Positions 51,599-62,901 of a DNA stretch of 64,000 nucleotides are shown here, in pieces. The position numbers and the translations under genes are program-made. The notes below the pieces were generated by a model, which worked only from the letters and a program-made list of their open reading frames with translations, was not told the DNA's origin and searched no databases. Numbering within the stretch: the stretch's first letter is position 1; the number at the start of each line of letters is the position of its first letter. Source of the stretch: Monocercomonoides exilis (taxonomy: Eukaryota; Preaxostyla; Oxymonadida; Polymastigidae); contig LSRY02000014.1 in NCBI GenBank assembly GCA_001643675.2, positions 870,501 to 934,500 on the forward strand, given 5' to 3'.

Positions 51599-52897
51599 TC
51601 AACTCAAATTGCGTTTAAATAAGATTTTCAACTTCCACAACAGAAAAGGTATTTGCACCAAGCTCAGCGACACTTGCATGTGAGTCGAAAGCACTCTAGT
51701 CCAGGCCAATGAACTCTGCTTGCTGAGGATGATCGCGCTGACTTCGTTGCTGAACCCATCAGAATCTTGGAGGGAGATCTCTGAAAGAGAGAGACTCCAA
51801 CTGTTCAGGAGGAATGAATTGGATCTCTGACTGTCTTTCTGGAACAGCAGCACTGACTACGTTGCTTCGTAGTGGGTATTAACTGGAATATGAAATTCGG
51901 CAAGTCTTCTGGACAAGTGAGGTGTGTTGGGCAGCTGAAGCAGAACGTTTTGTGCGCAGCCGAGGCGTCCATGTGCTCGAAGCCAACCACAAAGGATCGG
52001 AAGTGTTCGATCGGAGATACACACCGAGCAATGTCGAATCCCGCATCGGACAGGTATATCTCGCTGGATGAGTACGGAATAAGGAAGCGGAACAGGTCAG
52101 CAACTCCAAATGTTTGGTCGCTCCCCACAAACTCATGCGGATCATTGAAAAACAGTTCGTATGGGAAGTTGAAGATGGCTGGGGTGACATTCGCACTAAT
52201 ATTGAAGCAGTCCACATAAATATTTCTGTCTTTGGCTGAATCGTTGAAAACAAAAGTGACAGCCTCTAAAAGGGATGTTGCTTTGCTGCATCTGTGTCTG
52301 CACTTTTCACATAATGCGCATTTCTTTTTCCTGTTTTCTTGCTGCTCTATCCGTTGTTGAACTCGCACCTAGCAGCATTCAGATGGAGGTTTCTCAAAAG
52401 TATCACTTCTATCAGCCCACTTTCATCGCATTACAAGGCATGGCTCTCTTGAATTGCAGTTGTGTTCATCGCCACAGATCTGCTGATGCGCAGGAGAGAT
52501 TAAGAGTGAGTAATAGCATAGACACGCACTCTTCCAACTGTATGCTGCATCCTTCAGCACAAACAAATAAACATTCAGTCTGAGAACCAACTGGAGCAAA
52601 CAAGCAGTTGCTGAACAGAAGTCGATCATGAGGTGTGGAGGAAGACATTAACTCGGAGTTATGAAGAAAGGCTCCTCCAGCAATAGAAAAATCGAGGCGG
52701 TTGAAACTGAGCTTGCCTGTGCTGAGAACAACACAACTGCAGGTGCTGTTGAGAATGGCTGATGCAAATGTGATTGTTGCCTTTTCAGTTCTGCTGGAGG
52801 CGACTGTGCTGGATATCAGGTCAAACTCTTTTTGAGTGAGTTCAGATGCCTTGATGAACAGCACCTTGCCTGCTGAATCTGAATTAATGTTCAGCAT
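51599..52897 (-). pseudogene. Decayed beta-helix-type surface protein gene
   Basis: Three minus-strand frames in order: 52466-52897 (strand/turn repeats such as GGAFLHNSELMSSS, LLFSNCLFAPVGSQTEC, SIQLEEC), 51805-52368, and 51599-51853 (SLSLSEISLQDSDGF). The middle block has the arrangement seen in large oxymonad and trichomonad surface proteins: KDRNIYVDCFNISANVTPAI, IPYSSSEIYLSDAGFDIARC, then a GFEHMDASAAHKT segment. Stops and frame changes separate the blocks near 52370-52465 and 51830, so no full protein can be made. No signal peptide or membrane anchor remains. It is related in type, not closely in sequence, to the intact gene at 38-40 kb. Confidence 0.6.
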
Positions 52898-53607
52898 GCA
52901 TCACCAGAACGATGTACACAGATATATGTCTGAACCGCACCCCAGGATATCGAAGCCGTTGGGAGGAATACAGGAGCTGGAGAACACGTCATTTTACATT
53001 CCATTTGCAGCTGAATAGCATAAGAAAAAATGAGAAAAAACTCATTTGGTTGCATTTATCAGAGTTTTCCCAGCTATTCTTCAGAATTTAACACCTCCGT
53101 TTTAATGACACTTATCGAATTTTCATTTTTCATTAAAGAATTATTTCTTTTCTCGATAAGTTCATTTGAACTTATGTTCACAAACGTGCTTTTGAACACA
53201 TATTAAAGTCAGTTGTTCGTCGTATGTTTCGTTTTAATAATAGGAAATATTTCTTTCAGGAAAACTGTTCTTAAATATTTCAGCAATTTAAAAAAGGAGC
53301 TAACATATTTTTATTATCCGATTTTTCTAATTTTTTAAGTGAATTCGCAAAATGAAACGTGAAATGAATGAAAATTGTTATTTAAATATTCAATTCACAT
53401 TTTAAAACATCTTTGAAACATCAAAATGTTTAGTGTTATTTCGCTTTTTGATCGAAAAATCCCATAATAAAAAATAACTCAAATAAAGGGCTCAGTTCTC
53501 AAATAAACATGGTTTATTCGAATAAACTGCCTGTATTTGAAATAAAGGCTATTTATTCGAATAAACTATCTTTATTCAAATTAAAATGTCTTATTCGAAT
53601 TTCATCC

Positions 53608-53759
53608 AATATATGTTCAATTTGAAAATAAATTATCGAATAAAAAATAACACTACATTTTTAGAGAATTTCGATAAAGAAAATATTCAAATTTTGTAAT
53701 TCAAAAACTACTTTAAATTTGTTATTTTTTCTCAAAAAAAAAAAAAAAATCACTAACGT
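53608..53759. other. Short AT-rich spacer
   Basis: About 150 bp with an A run. It separates the possible foldback element from the next gene's 3' end. Nothing seen. Confidence 0.5.
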
Positions 53760-55020
53760 TTAATGAAAGGAGTTATCCCCACAAAAGCAATCACAAAAAA
53801 TTGTCCTGCTAAAATCTTGAAGCAAGCTAAGGAACCCTTTCCACCATGATATATCATCGATTCTAAGTAAAAAATATTTCTTTTTTTCCATTTTTTCTTC
53901 TTCGCTATAGTCTTGAAAAAAGTACATTATGGATTTGTATAATTCCGAAAACTTTTCCTTTAATTCTGAAGACTTCTTGATATATAAATTTGAAAACTTC
54001 TTCCCTAAATTAGCCATTACATTTACGAGACCATTAATTCCCTGAACTAAGCTACTCTCTTGATCATTGGATTTAGTAAAGCTAACACTGGGTTCTCTTT
54101 TTCGTGTTGATGATAGCGTGAACTGGATAATGATATCCTTACTTGTTTTCTTGCCGAATTTATTGGACTGAAAAATGGTAGATCCCATTTGATGAATAAA
54201 CGAATAAGACATAACACTATTTTCGAATTAAACAATACAACATAACAAATAATAATAAAAAACAAACTCTGATGAAGATTTGTTCTTATATATTATAGTC
54301 AGACAATCTAGATATGATGAAAGTACACTTAGGGCACAATTGAACGATTTTGTATCCGAAGAACACAAAGTAAATCCTAAATAAGATAAAAAAAATAAAG
54401 GCAAAACTAATTTTCATCACAACAATCATCAAACCATTTATAGAAACTCTTTCTAAATCAATGTTATAAATATATTCAAGGGGGGATTTTGAATTTGCTT
54501 CAATAGGTTCCAAAGATTTTATCAGAAGATCCTCTTTTATAAGTCTATGCGAAGAAATAATAGTAGAGGATGATTTTAAATAGCAACAAATAGATGAGTA
54601 ATCATCAGATTTTATGAGCTCCCCTTTAGTGGTTTTTAATTGTTCATTAAGATCTGCTATATCTTTTCTTATTTTTGAAATCTCTTTGTCTGCTTCTTTT
54701 AATTCATTAATCTTATCCTCCAAAATAGTTTTTAGGCGTTCTTCATCATTATAAAAATAATTAAAAAATATATTTTCATGTCTTGTTTGCAATTGTTTGT
54801 CTTGAAGCATTTTTTTCTCATTTTGTAAGCTTAGAAAGCAATCACGGCATAAAGGAGTTTTATCATCAGGAGGAGGTGATTTATCCACAGTTGAACAAGT
54901 AACGAAATGTGACCCTTGTTCAGTTTTTGTTGTTATGCTCCAAACTGTGTTATAACACTGGCAACAAAACAGCTGAGCTGCATGCATGAATCCATAAAAA
55001 TTTATGGTTAAAACTGCCAT
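53760..55020 (-). CDS. Possible ATG14/UVRAG (Vps38)-like coiled-coil protein, perhaps decayed
   Basis: Exon 1 (54435-55020, from MAVLTINFYGFMHAAQLF) has paired cysteines CCQC...TPLCRDC, as in the zinc-binding N-terminus of ATG14. A coiled coil follows (about 125 residues on, KINELKEADKEISKIRKDIA). Exon 2 (54329-54376) gives INGFTLCSSDTKSF, and exon 3 (54047 to about 54216) gives LCLIRLFIKWDLPFFSPI followed by ENPVLALLNPMIKR. The order resembles the UVRAG/ATG14 C-terminal domain, which has a hydrophobic helix, a D(I/L)P-Y-PI motif and a LLN-K-I block. Donors GTTTGATG and GTGTACT join in phase. After 54047 the likely continuation (VQGINGLVNVMANLGKKFSN, to 53760) is in another frame, so there is either a missed intron or a frameshift. 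Family assignment is tentative: such proteins are PI3-kinase complex subunits in autophagy and endosomal traffic. Confidence 0.35.
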
Positions 55021-55223
55021 AACATTATTTTTATGAACGAAGAAATGGGACGAAATTTTGAGCTTTCTGAATTTTGTTCCATTCTTAAGTTTCAAATATT
55101 TTTCTCAAATTTTAAATTTATCCACTTTTTTTTTGACATGGGAATGAAAGACTTATTATGTTAAGGTTGGAGAAAATTTTTGGAACAAATCGTTATTTTT
55201 TTCATAAATGAAAGAATTTTGCC

Positions 55224-55783
55224 CTAAATGAAAACCTTTTCCTGATATATCATTGATTGAAGATAAAAGGATGAATTTCTACGAAAAAAATGATCAATAT
55301 AAATTATATTGCATTTTGGAACATCAGGGATGGCGAACAGTTTGTGATATTTTTTAGTTAGGAGAGTTGCTATCCATGCCAAGGGAAGGATATTTAGAGC
55401 GAAAAAAGATAAGAAAACAAAACGAAGCAATGAAATTAAGGCTAGCATTTGTTATCAATTTTCAGATATATTTTTGTGACGGAAGAATTGGATTGTAAAA
55501 CGTTGAGTTTAATATGACAAAGCAAGGATCGTTTATGTTTCGTTGTAGAACGAAATATTATTTTTATTCAAGACTTCTATTTCAATGCGCTTTCTTGATG
55601 GAATGATGAAACAAGCAATATTTGTCCAGATATTTCCCATCTTTTATCTTCACAGCATTTGTCGAAAGATAATAACGAAAGCATAATATCACAACAACAT
55701 GACTGCTTCAGCTTTTTTGTAAGTATGATACAATTTGAAATGTCTATTCTTTTCCATGGAATTCTACATCTATAGCAATTCAC
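55224..55783 (-). other. Two short Cys/hydrophobic frames, unassigned
   Basis: Minus-strand frames 55577-55783 (NCYRCRIPWKRIDISNCIIL) and 55224-55448 (LISLLRFVFLSFFALNILPL followed by AWIATLLTKKYHKLF). The C..C start and the hydrophobic-helix-then-NILPL pattern faintly recall the neighbouring gene at 53.8-55.0 kb, so this could be a decayed duplicate. No splice sites join them with confidence. Confidence 0.2.
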
Positions 55784-55799
55784 TTACTCGGACAAATAT

Positions 55800-56809
55800 T
55801 CTCCTTTTTAACTCTTCATTCACGGACAATTGAGTTCTGTCCATCTAGTATTATCCATCTGTGATGAACAAATTTCGATTACCTCATCATTACCTCTGAT
55901 ACTTCAATAAGATGAATCTGTCTTCTTCTTTTTAAAAAATTGACATAACTTTTCTTTATTCTCTGAATTTGTTGTGAACTTTTCCATCTTTTGCCTTCCT
56001 CACTTTTCTATGATTCATTTTCTTTCCTTCACATGTCCATTTGCAACGTATGCTCCATCATACAGCTGCGTCTCTTATCTTTTGCCTCACAACAGTTATG
56101 AATTAATTTGCTTTGCCTTATTTGTCTTTTCTCAGGCGAGTTTAACATCCAGGAATACAAAATTACTTTTATGCTTTGGGTATCTCACAGATCAACTGAA
56201 GTGCAAATCTTATCTTTAAAATTGCTAGGTTCGGTTTCTTCTGCTTCTGATGCAAATACCTTTTCTTCTCAATCCTCCTTAACCGATTTTCATAAAGCAT
56301 CCCTGACCTCCCAATGAATACAATTCAATTTCTTCTTCAAATCTTTTTATTGAATCTTCCTCTCACTTGATTTAGAATAATAGAATATGCATTTTTTTCT
56401 GTTTATGCTGTTCATCAACAGCTTTATTAAATGAACCAAAAATTGTATCTTTCACTTTCTTTCATCTCATCAAAACAATCATTGATTGAAGCTTCTTTTT
56501 ATTATCACCAACAAACATAGTTATAAAATGCCGTTGAGAAAATCACTTTGTTTTCATTCTAATTCCTTCTTCAACAAAATTATTTGCAATACTTTTTTCA
56601 ATAAGTGACAAAAATTTTGTAAATTCCATTTCATTCTAGTCCCTTCAAATTCAACAATTGTTTTGTCTTCCATTTCAATGCAGAAGCGCAAGGTGAATAT
56701 ATATTTCAACATGTTTTTTTTTTTTTTTTTTGGGAACTTCTGAGGAAATGAAAAAGATTCAATTTTGACTGAGTAAAGTGGAGTGGCACAATTGTAATTA
56801 TAAAGAATA
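55800..56809. other. Intergenic, no supported gene
   Basis: About 1 kb of less AT-rich DNA. Opposed frames around 56108-56317 both look weakly coding: plus GEFNIQEYKITFMLWVSHRS, minus FASEAEETEPSNFKDKICTS. I cannot decide between them or find linked exons. A T run lies at 56718-56732. Confidence 0.3.
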
Positions 56810-56958
56810 TTATTTCAGTCTTTTCATTTGGAAGTTGAAGCATGCTCCGAAAACAGAAAGAACAGAGCAAGAAAGGTCATTTGGAATTGATAACAATGAA
56901 GATGTCCTTTGACAAAATTCACAATTACACATACCTTCATTAAGTCGCTGAAAGTGAA

Positions 56959-57201
56959 TTAAAGAATGAAAGCTGTATATTGGAGAAGTAATATTTGTAA
57001 GAGAATCCAACAAAACGTAACGCAAACAGCCGACAAACAAGTTTGAACGAAAAAGTTGATGATATTATCATTTGTGGAAAATCGACTGATTTTATCGACG
57101 AATGATAATAGCTTATTCACTTTCAGCAATTGCAAGATTCGCATTTGATGAAGAAAGGAAATCAAACGAGGAAAAGATGATCCAATATTTTTATCTGCCA
57201 T
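56959..57201 (-). CDS. Hypothetical 80-aa protein
   Basis: Short minus-strand ORF from MADKNIGSSFPRLISFLHQM with a helical, hydrophobic-rich C-terminal half (CVTFCWILLQILLLQ). It overlaps a second minus-strand frame (56810-57040) with CNCEFCQR. No family recognised. It may be an exon of a gene whose other parts are not visible, or a chance frame. Confidence 0.25.
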   Translation of the reverse strand: MADKNIGSSFPRLISFLHQMRILQLLKVNKLLSFVDKISRFSTNDNIINFFVQTCLSAVCVTFCWILLQILLLQYTAFIL

Positions 57202-58005
57202 GATGTTGTGTTTCTTGAAAAGAAAGTGATTACAACTTTCATTATTGATCCATGCTTCAGGAAAAGAGAAGACTTCAAAATTTTCAAGTTAGATAGAAAA
57301 TAAAATCAATTGGAATTGAAGCAATTATAGAGAGCAAATTGTTTTATTAAATGAAAATTGAAGAAATCACAAATATGTTGAAAAATGTCATCGTTGCCAG
57401 TGATTTTTGTGTCAGTCTCGTTGAATGAGAGTGTCTGAGTTAGGGAGAAGAAAGAGCTGAGGAACGTGAGAGAGGTGTCTGGAAGGATGGCGAAAGTTTC
57501 GAATGGATAATTGATAATGGAGCATGGACTTAGTTGTGGTTTTCAGCAGACATTGGCATCAGTCACGCTGCTAGCAAAGATTTTGCTCTGTGCAATGAGG
57601 AAAAGTTAACTTCGGCAATCTCGTTTGCTTTCGTTACGTGTTCCATTCTCTTTTTGTAAAGATTGTTGAGTCACATTGATTGAATGATGAATAATATTAT
57701 TTTGATAAAAGGGTTAAATGAAAACTCTACCTTTTTCTGCTGAACAACCATCAACAAAGCATAAGGGTTTATTGTGTTCTTTCTCTTTGATTTTTAAAAC
57801 CCAAAAACTTTTCAATGAGTTTTTATTCTTTCTCTTTTTTCGTTTAACCATTTTTTTAAAAAAGTGATGGTTTGTGAGAAGCAATGAATAATTCTCTTTC
57901 TTTTCGATTCGTTAATTTTGAACAATTTTTCCCTTTGAAATATTTGATGCGACCGAATCAATTGGAAAAATTTGAATCATTTGAAAAATTATTGAGTTAT
58001 TATGC

Positions 58006-58045
<40 letters not shown>

Positions 58046-58310
58046 ATTTAGCATTTTTTTGTTGTTTGGTGCTCAAAAGAAGTCACCAAAGAAAAATAGA
58101 GATACATGACAATTTCATTGCTGCGTGATAAGGTGCAAAAGTTTCATATTTAACGAGTCATTTGCCAATGTAATATTTCCAAAACAAATATTCCTGTTGA
58201 AAATGATAAAGCTAATGAATCAAACAAAAGTAGATATCATTTCCATGTTTTATTAACTACAATCGAATAATGATGAACATAAAAAGATGTAAATTATAGC
58301 AAATTCACAT
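57202..58310. other. Intergenic with possible coding relic and poly-A tract
   Basis: Around 57400-57640 the sequence is richer in GC. On the minus strand it gives a stop-broken reading (IINYPFETFAILPDTSLTFL, LTQTLSFNETDTKITGND) reminiscent of the surface-protein relic. A 35-bp poly-A tract sits at 58006-58040. No intact gene. Confidence 0.35.
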
Positions 58311-59171
58311 TACACCATTTATTATTCAAATTTGGTAAACTTATTATTCGAAATTGGTAAACTTCTTATTCAAAATTAATAAAAATCAGAATTTTTTGAA
58401 AAAAATTTTTTGATATAATATGATCACTGGTTGAGTGTCGGAAAGTGATTAAAATGTTTTGTTTTTTTCATTATTCTTAAAAAGGATGAAAAATAAAACC
58501 TCTAATATTATTATTTGTCGAAAAACATGAAGTTTTTTGATTTTTCAGAAAAAAATCATCACAATGGAAATCGGATAATATTTGAATTATTTCACCTCAC
58601 TATGTAAAATAATGAACAATTCAATCAAAATATTTTATTTGTATCAATTTTTACAATCTGGAAACAAGTTTTTTTTATTAGTGAATAAATCCATAAATGC
58701 ACTTTCAGAATACTTCATTTGTTTTTATTGATCTTCTTTGCATATTTAAAAACTTATTGTCCATTTTGATTGTATGATGTGTTATCAAGCAATGTGAGGT
58801 TTATTCACTTGAAAATTATCCGATTTCCATTGTGATGATTTTTTTCTGAAAAATCAAAAAACTTCATGTTTTTCGACAAATAATAATATTAGAGGTTTTA
58901 TTTTTCATCCTTTTTAAGAATAATGAAAAAAACAAAACATTTTAATCACTTTCCGACACTCAACCAGTGATCATATTATATCAAAAAATTTTTTTCAAAA
59001 AATTCTGATTTTTATTAATTTTGAATAAGAAGTTTACCAATTTCGAATAATAAGTTTAACAACTTTGAATAATTAGTTTACCAAAATCGAATAATTAGTT
59101 TATTAATTCTGAATAATTAGTTGACCAATTTCGAATAATAAGTTTACCAAATTTGAATAATAAATGGTGTA
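58311..59171. mobile_element. Foldback element E: 861-bp palindrome
   Basis: Left arm 58311-58579 and right arm 58815-59171 are inverted copies with almost no mismatch over the inner 200 bp (ATCCGATTTCCATTGTGATG against its complement, and so on), separated by a spacer of about 235 bp. The outer arm is built of about 22-bp tandem units like AATTATTCGAAATTGGTAAA. The right arm has about three more units than the left. Non-coding. It ends 18 bp before the pogo-like transposon begins. Confidence 0.88.
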
Positions 59172-59834
59172 TAATTTAGCAAATATGTACCATTGGTGCT
59201 TAACCCGCACCCTGGTGCCAAACCCTCCCCCTCTCATTTTTGCTAAACACATATATTATTGTTATTATTTCTACAGATTTCTTCATGTTTGCTTTTAAAA
59301 AGAAAAGGAATACAAGATTGAAATGAAATGACTGCATAAAAATGCTCTGCAAAAGTTACAAAATAGTTAAATATCCATCTTCAAATAAACTTTGAACAAA
59401 GTGTTTTCCATTGTTGCAAGAAGTGAGAACAGCAAAAACAATATTCACTGGTATTTCTTTATAGATCTCAACGTTTCGCGGTTCCAAACTTCTTTATTAT
59501 AAAAAGAAAGACAGACAGAAAGAAACTACGACGACAAAGAAGAATAATATTTTTTGCGAAATTCAATTTCTTTTTTACTAAAAGCAGGTGAAACTGGTCT
59601 TTGAATTGGCTTTTCATTTTCCATTTTTCTTTTTTCCTCAGGATCGCTTCCTCCACTCACATCATCGTTTACGATTTCAAAAATTTTCTTTTTCTTTTTC
59701 TGCTTTATTTCTCTTTTATCTTCATTTGAAGAAGAGATTGACAAAAGAATGTTGAATTCTTCACGAGAATGCTTAGTTTTTGATGTTGAAGAAGTTGAAG
59801 AAGCTTTTGATTTTTCAATTCCTTCATATTTCGA

Positions 59835-61341
59835 TCAAAGAAATGCAAGATGCTTTTCAGTATCTTCAAGTTGTTTTTTCAATTCAAAGCTATCCAAATC
59901 TTCAATAATTGTTGTAGAATTTAATTCGTGATCATCAGACAGAGAAGAACAGGTCTGTATATTCGATGAAGTTGATTTTGCCAAGTTTGCTTTTTCTGCA
60001 GAATAAATATCTGATGGTTTTGATGAAGCCGAAACACTTTGCCTTTTTGGTGGAGAATAGCTACCAAAAAATTCTTCACACCAATCTTGAGACAAAGAAT
60101 GAAGATCTTCTTTTAATGCAGAGGTTTCTATAGGTGCTCCTGCTACTCTAGATAGCACAGGGGCTGCAGCAACAGGCCAAACTCCTGTCTTTATGAATGC
60201 TGCTTTTATTGTTGAAGGTGTACATGCAGCTGCCAAGGCTTCAGGAAGAACTTCTGTGAGTTGTGTCATATGAGAAGGGAGGGAGAATGGAGATGGAATG
60301 ACAAATTTGTTGTTCAATGTTGATTTAAGTCGAGAAAAAATACAGGAATCACACGGTTGAAGTAAATGTGTCATATTAGGTGGGAATTTTTTCAGAATGA
60401 TGAATTTTTTTTCAGCTGCTTCAATTACAGTTTCGTCATTGTGAGTTGAATGATTATCCATTAATAAAAGTGCACGATGAGAACTTGTAGGTTTCACTTT
60501 CTCCGCGATTAATGGAATCAAACAATTGATCATGATATAGTTGAAGATTTCCTTCGAAATCCACCCAGAAGAAGAGTTGATATATCTGATATCAAATGAT
60601 GAAAGATATCGAAACTCTTTCGGGAGAGTTTACTTAGGGTAAAGAAGAAAACGAGGCAACGAAGATCCGTCAGTGCAGACACAGAGGCAAATTGTGGCAT
60701 TAAGTACTTTTGGAAACGATGGAACACCTGGAGGAATTTGATCTTTGAAGCAAACAACCAATTTTGATGAAGACTCCCCGCAAGTGATTGAAGATTCGTC
60801 GGTATTGTATATGTCGGATGATATGATGTTATAGCCTGAAATTAAAACTGACAGTTCTGAAAACCATCTGCTAATATATTCTGGTGACTGTGCTTTGATT
60901 TTTGCAACTTCTATTGGCCTTGCCATAGCGGCTTTCAATATTTCGCTTCGTTGAATTAATTTGAATGCATATTTTTTATTGATCATTTTCAATTCATTCT
61001 TTGATTTTGGATCATTTTCAATCAGATCGACACACTAAAACATTCAAAAAAGTTAAAAAAGCATGAAAATGAATATTACAAACCATGTTTTGCTCATCAC
61101 GAATTCGAACAATTGTTTGGTTAGACAAAAGAACCAAAACTTTGTTTTCAATTGTTTCCAACTGGTTGTCTGTTAATGTTCGTGGATGTCCATTCCTTCC
61201 GACCTCTCTTCCTGCTTTCTCCGCTCAAATCCCTCATTTCCAAGCATCCTTTGAAATAACTTTGGCTTTCATTGCAGTTGCATATTTCACTTTGAAATTT
61301 TTTCGAATCGCGAATAGCTTCTTTGACGGGGATTTGAACAT
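59835..61341 (-). pseudogene. DDE_1 (pogo/Tigger-like) transposase with one intron and three stops
   Basis: One reading frame from ATG 61341 (MFKSPSKKLFAIRKNFKVKY) to the stop at 59835-59837, once a 49-bp intron (61035-61083, GTTTGT...TTTTAG) is removed. A helix-turn-helix-like N-terminus (GHPRTLTDNQLETIENKV) precedes the catalytic core: first Asp in IYNTDESSITCGE, second Asp in LLLMDNHSTHND, third Asp in HLLQPCDSCIFSRLK, all present. Premature stops are TGA 61234-61236, TGA 61225-61227 and TAA 60630-60632. There is no frameshift. The C-terminal tail is Ser/Lys-rich. It is therefore a recently dead copy. Function is cut-and-paste transposition at TA sites by family knowledge. Confidence 0.88.
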
Positions 61342-61505
61342 GCTATATTCCCTTGTTGCCAGAACTCTATGCAATTGAGATGATGATAATTCTGTTTTTT
61401 TTGTCATCAAAATTGGGAATGATCAATTTCTCCAGAATTATCAAATTTAATGTTTCTGTCATAGGCAATCCTTTTCAGATGTATGGTTTGATATTTTGTA
61501 AATAT

Positions 61506-62385
61506 AGGTGATTCTTTTCGAAAAAGAATAATTCAAATTCGGAATTAATATTTCAATTTCGACAAAAAATAATTCGATTTCGGAATTAATAATTCAAAAT
61601 CGAAAAAAAAAATAATTCAAAATCGAAAATTAATAATTCAATTTCATAATTTATTAATTCGATTTCGAAAAAGAATAATTCAATTTCGAAATTAAAAATA
61701 TTTTGATTTGTGGAATGAATAAATTGTGTTTTGGGTTTTAACTTCTCTTTATTTTTATTTCATCAGTTCACTTTGCTTATCTATATTTGAAAAATGATGC
61801 ATTTTCAATTAAAAATTCATTTATTTTGAATTCATATTTCTTTTATAGAAGTTTTTCAAAAAAAAAAATGAATTCATTTTTGTATTAAAAATAGATGTTT
61901 TTCTATTTTTACTCCAAAGAAACAGAAAAAATATAATTGAGAAAAAAATTCTTGTTTTTTGTTATTCAATAAATTGTGATTGATTATTTGCAATTTTTAA
62001 TTGGTTATTCAATAGAATGAATTTTTAAAAATATTTTTTTATTTTGAGTGATGATTTTCGAAAATGAAAAAAAATTTAAAAAATTGATTTGTTGATTGTT
62101 TCATTTTTAAAAAACAGTTTTCTTAGAATAATAATATTTGATTGGTTAAAAAATAATTTGAAATTTTCTGAAATCCATTCTCGAGAAAAATTAAAATTCT
62201 CAGTTATAGATGAATTTCGAAATTGAAATAATCATTTTCGAAATTGAATTATTCTTTTTCGATTTTGAATTATTAATTTTCGATTTTGAATTATTAATTC
62301 CGAAATCGAATTATTTTTTTTCTAATTCGAATTATTAATTCCGAATTTGAATTATTTTTTTTCGAATTTGATTTATTTTTGGTGT
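61506..62385. mobile_element. Foldback element F, copy 2, nested in the pogo-like transposon
   Basis: Starts GGTGATTCTTTTCGAAAAAG and ends in a TTTTTGGTG. Both arms are built of degenerate units such as AATAATTCGATTTCGGAATT in inverted orientation. From about 61606 on, it is nearly identical to 47627-48416. It lies between the transposase start and the right terminal repeat, so it inserted into an existing transposon. Confidence 0.88.
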
Positions 62386-62901
62386 ATATATCTTTATTGA
62401 AACATTGAAATTATCAACTTTCCAATTTTTTGCAAAAAATCAAACATGTGAATGAAATAAAAAACAGCAACATTCAGCTGGAAGAAGACATGAAGAAGAA
62501 GAATAATGACGATTCTTTCATTATATAACACAATTTCGATTGCTTTTGAAATGTTTTTATTTCTATTGTTCATAATAAGGAAAAACAAGAGAATGCTTCA
62601 TTGAGAGGGGGCGGGTTTGGCACCAGGGTGCGGGTTAAGCATCAATGGTATTATATTTAGAAATAATTATGATTTCCTTTTGAAAAATGAAATGAATATA
62701 AATGAACAAACGAAATAAAAAAAAAAAAAAATAGAAACACACAAAAATTATTCAAATAACTGACAAAAAAACAAAATAAAACGAACATATATCGAATTTG
62801 CAGAAATGAGATTTGTTTAAAATTAACCAATTTTATAAAAAAACAAAAAAAAAAGATTAAAAAAATTCCATGTTCTTACATAATTATGACTCTTTGAAAT
62901 A

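Larger units (their letters stand above)
50278..53607. mobile_element. Possible foldback-type element enclosing a surface-protein relic
   Basis: The left end (50278: GGATGAAATGCGAATAA) and right end (inverted: GGATGAAATTCGAATAA, 53591-53607) match. Behind each come several irregular units of TTTATTCGAATAAAC type over about 120 bp (50278-50400 and 53490-53607). Between them lie AT-rich DNA and a more GC-rich block (about 51.36-53.0 kb) with a decayed beta-helix protein gene. No transposase. The pairing is visible, but whether this moved as one unit is inference. Confidence 0.45.
59190..62648 (-). mobile_element. pogo/Tigger-like DNA transposon, element 2 (full length, inactive)
   Basis: The 47-bp terminal inverted repeats start CCATTGGTGCTTAACCCGCA (left) and CCATTGATGCTTAACCCGCA (right, inverted, ending at 62648), with two mismatches in all. 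Both ends are flanked by TA (59188-59189 and 62649-62650). The 3.46-kb element carries a DDE_1 transposase on the minus strand and a nested foldback element (61506-62385) upstream of it. Confidence 0.93.

Noticed and set aside
56959-57201. PEX11-like or other peroxisomal membrane protein
   Set aside because: Only general hydrophobicity suggested it. No family motif is visible and two frames overlap.
59835-61341. Reassignment of TGA or TAA as sense codons, suggested by in-frame stops in both pogo-like transposases and by the TAA/TAG-Gln code of some oxymonads
   Set aside because: RPL5, the deaminase and Sac3 end at TAA exactly at the expected C-terminus, CSE1 ends at TAG, and the surface protein and CFAP57 end at TGA. 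The stops are therefore mutations in dead elements.
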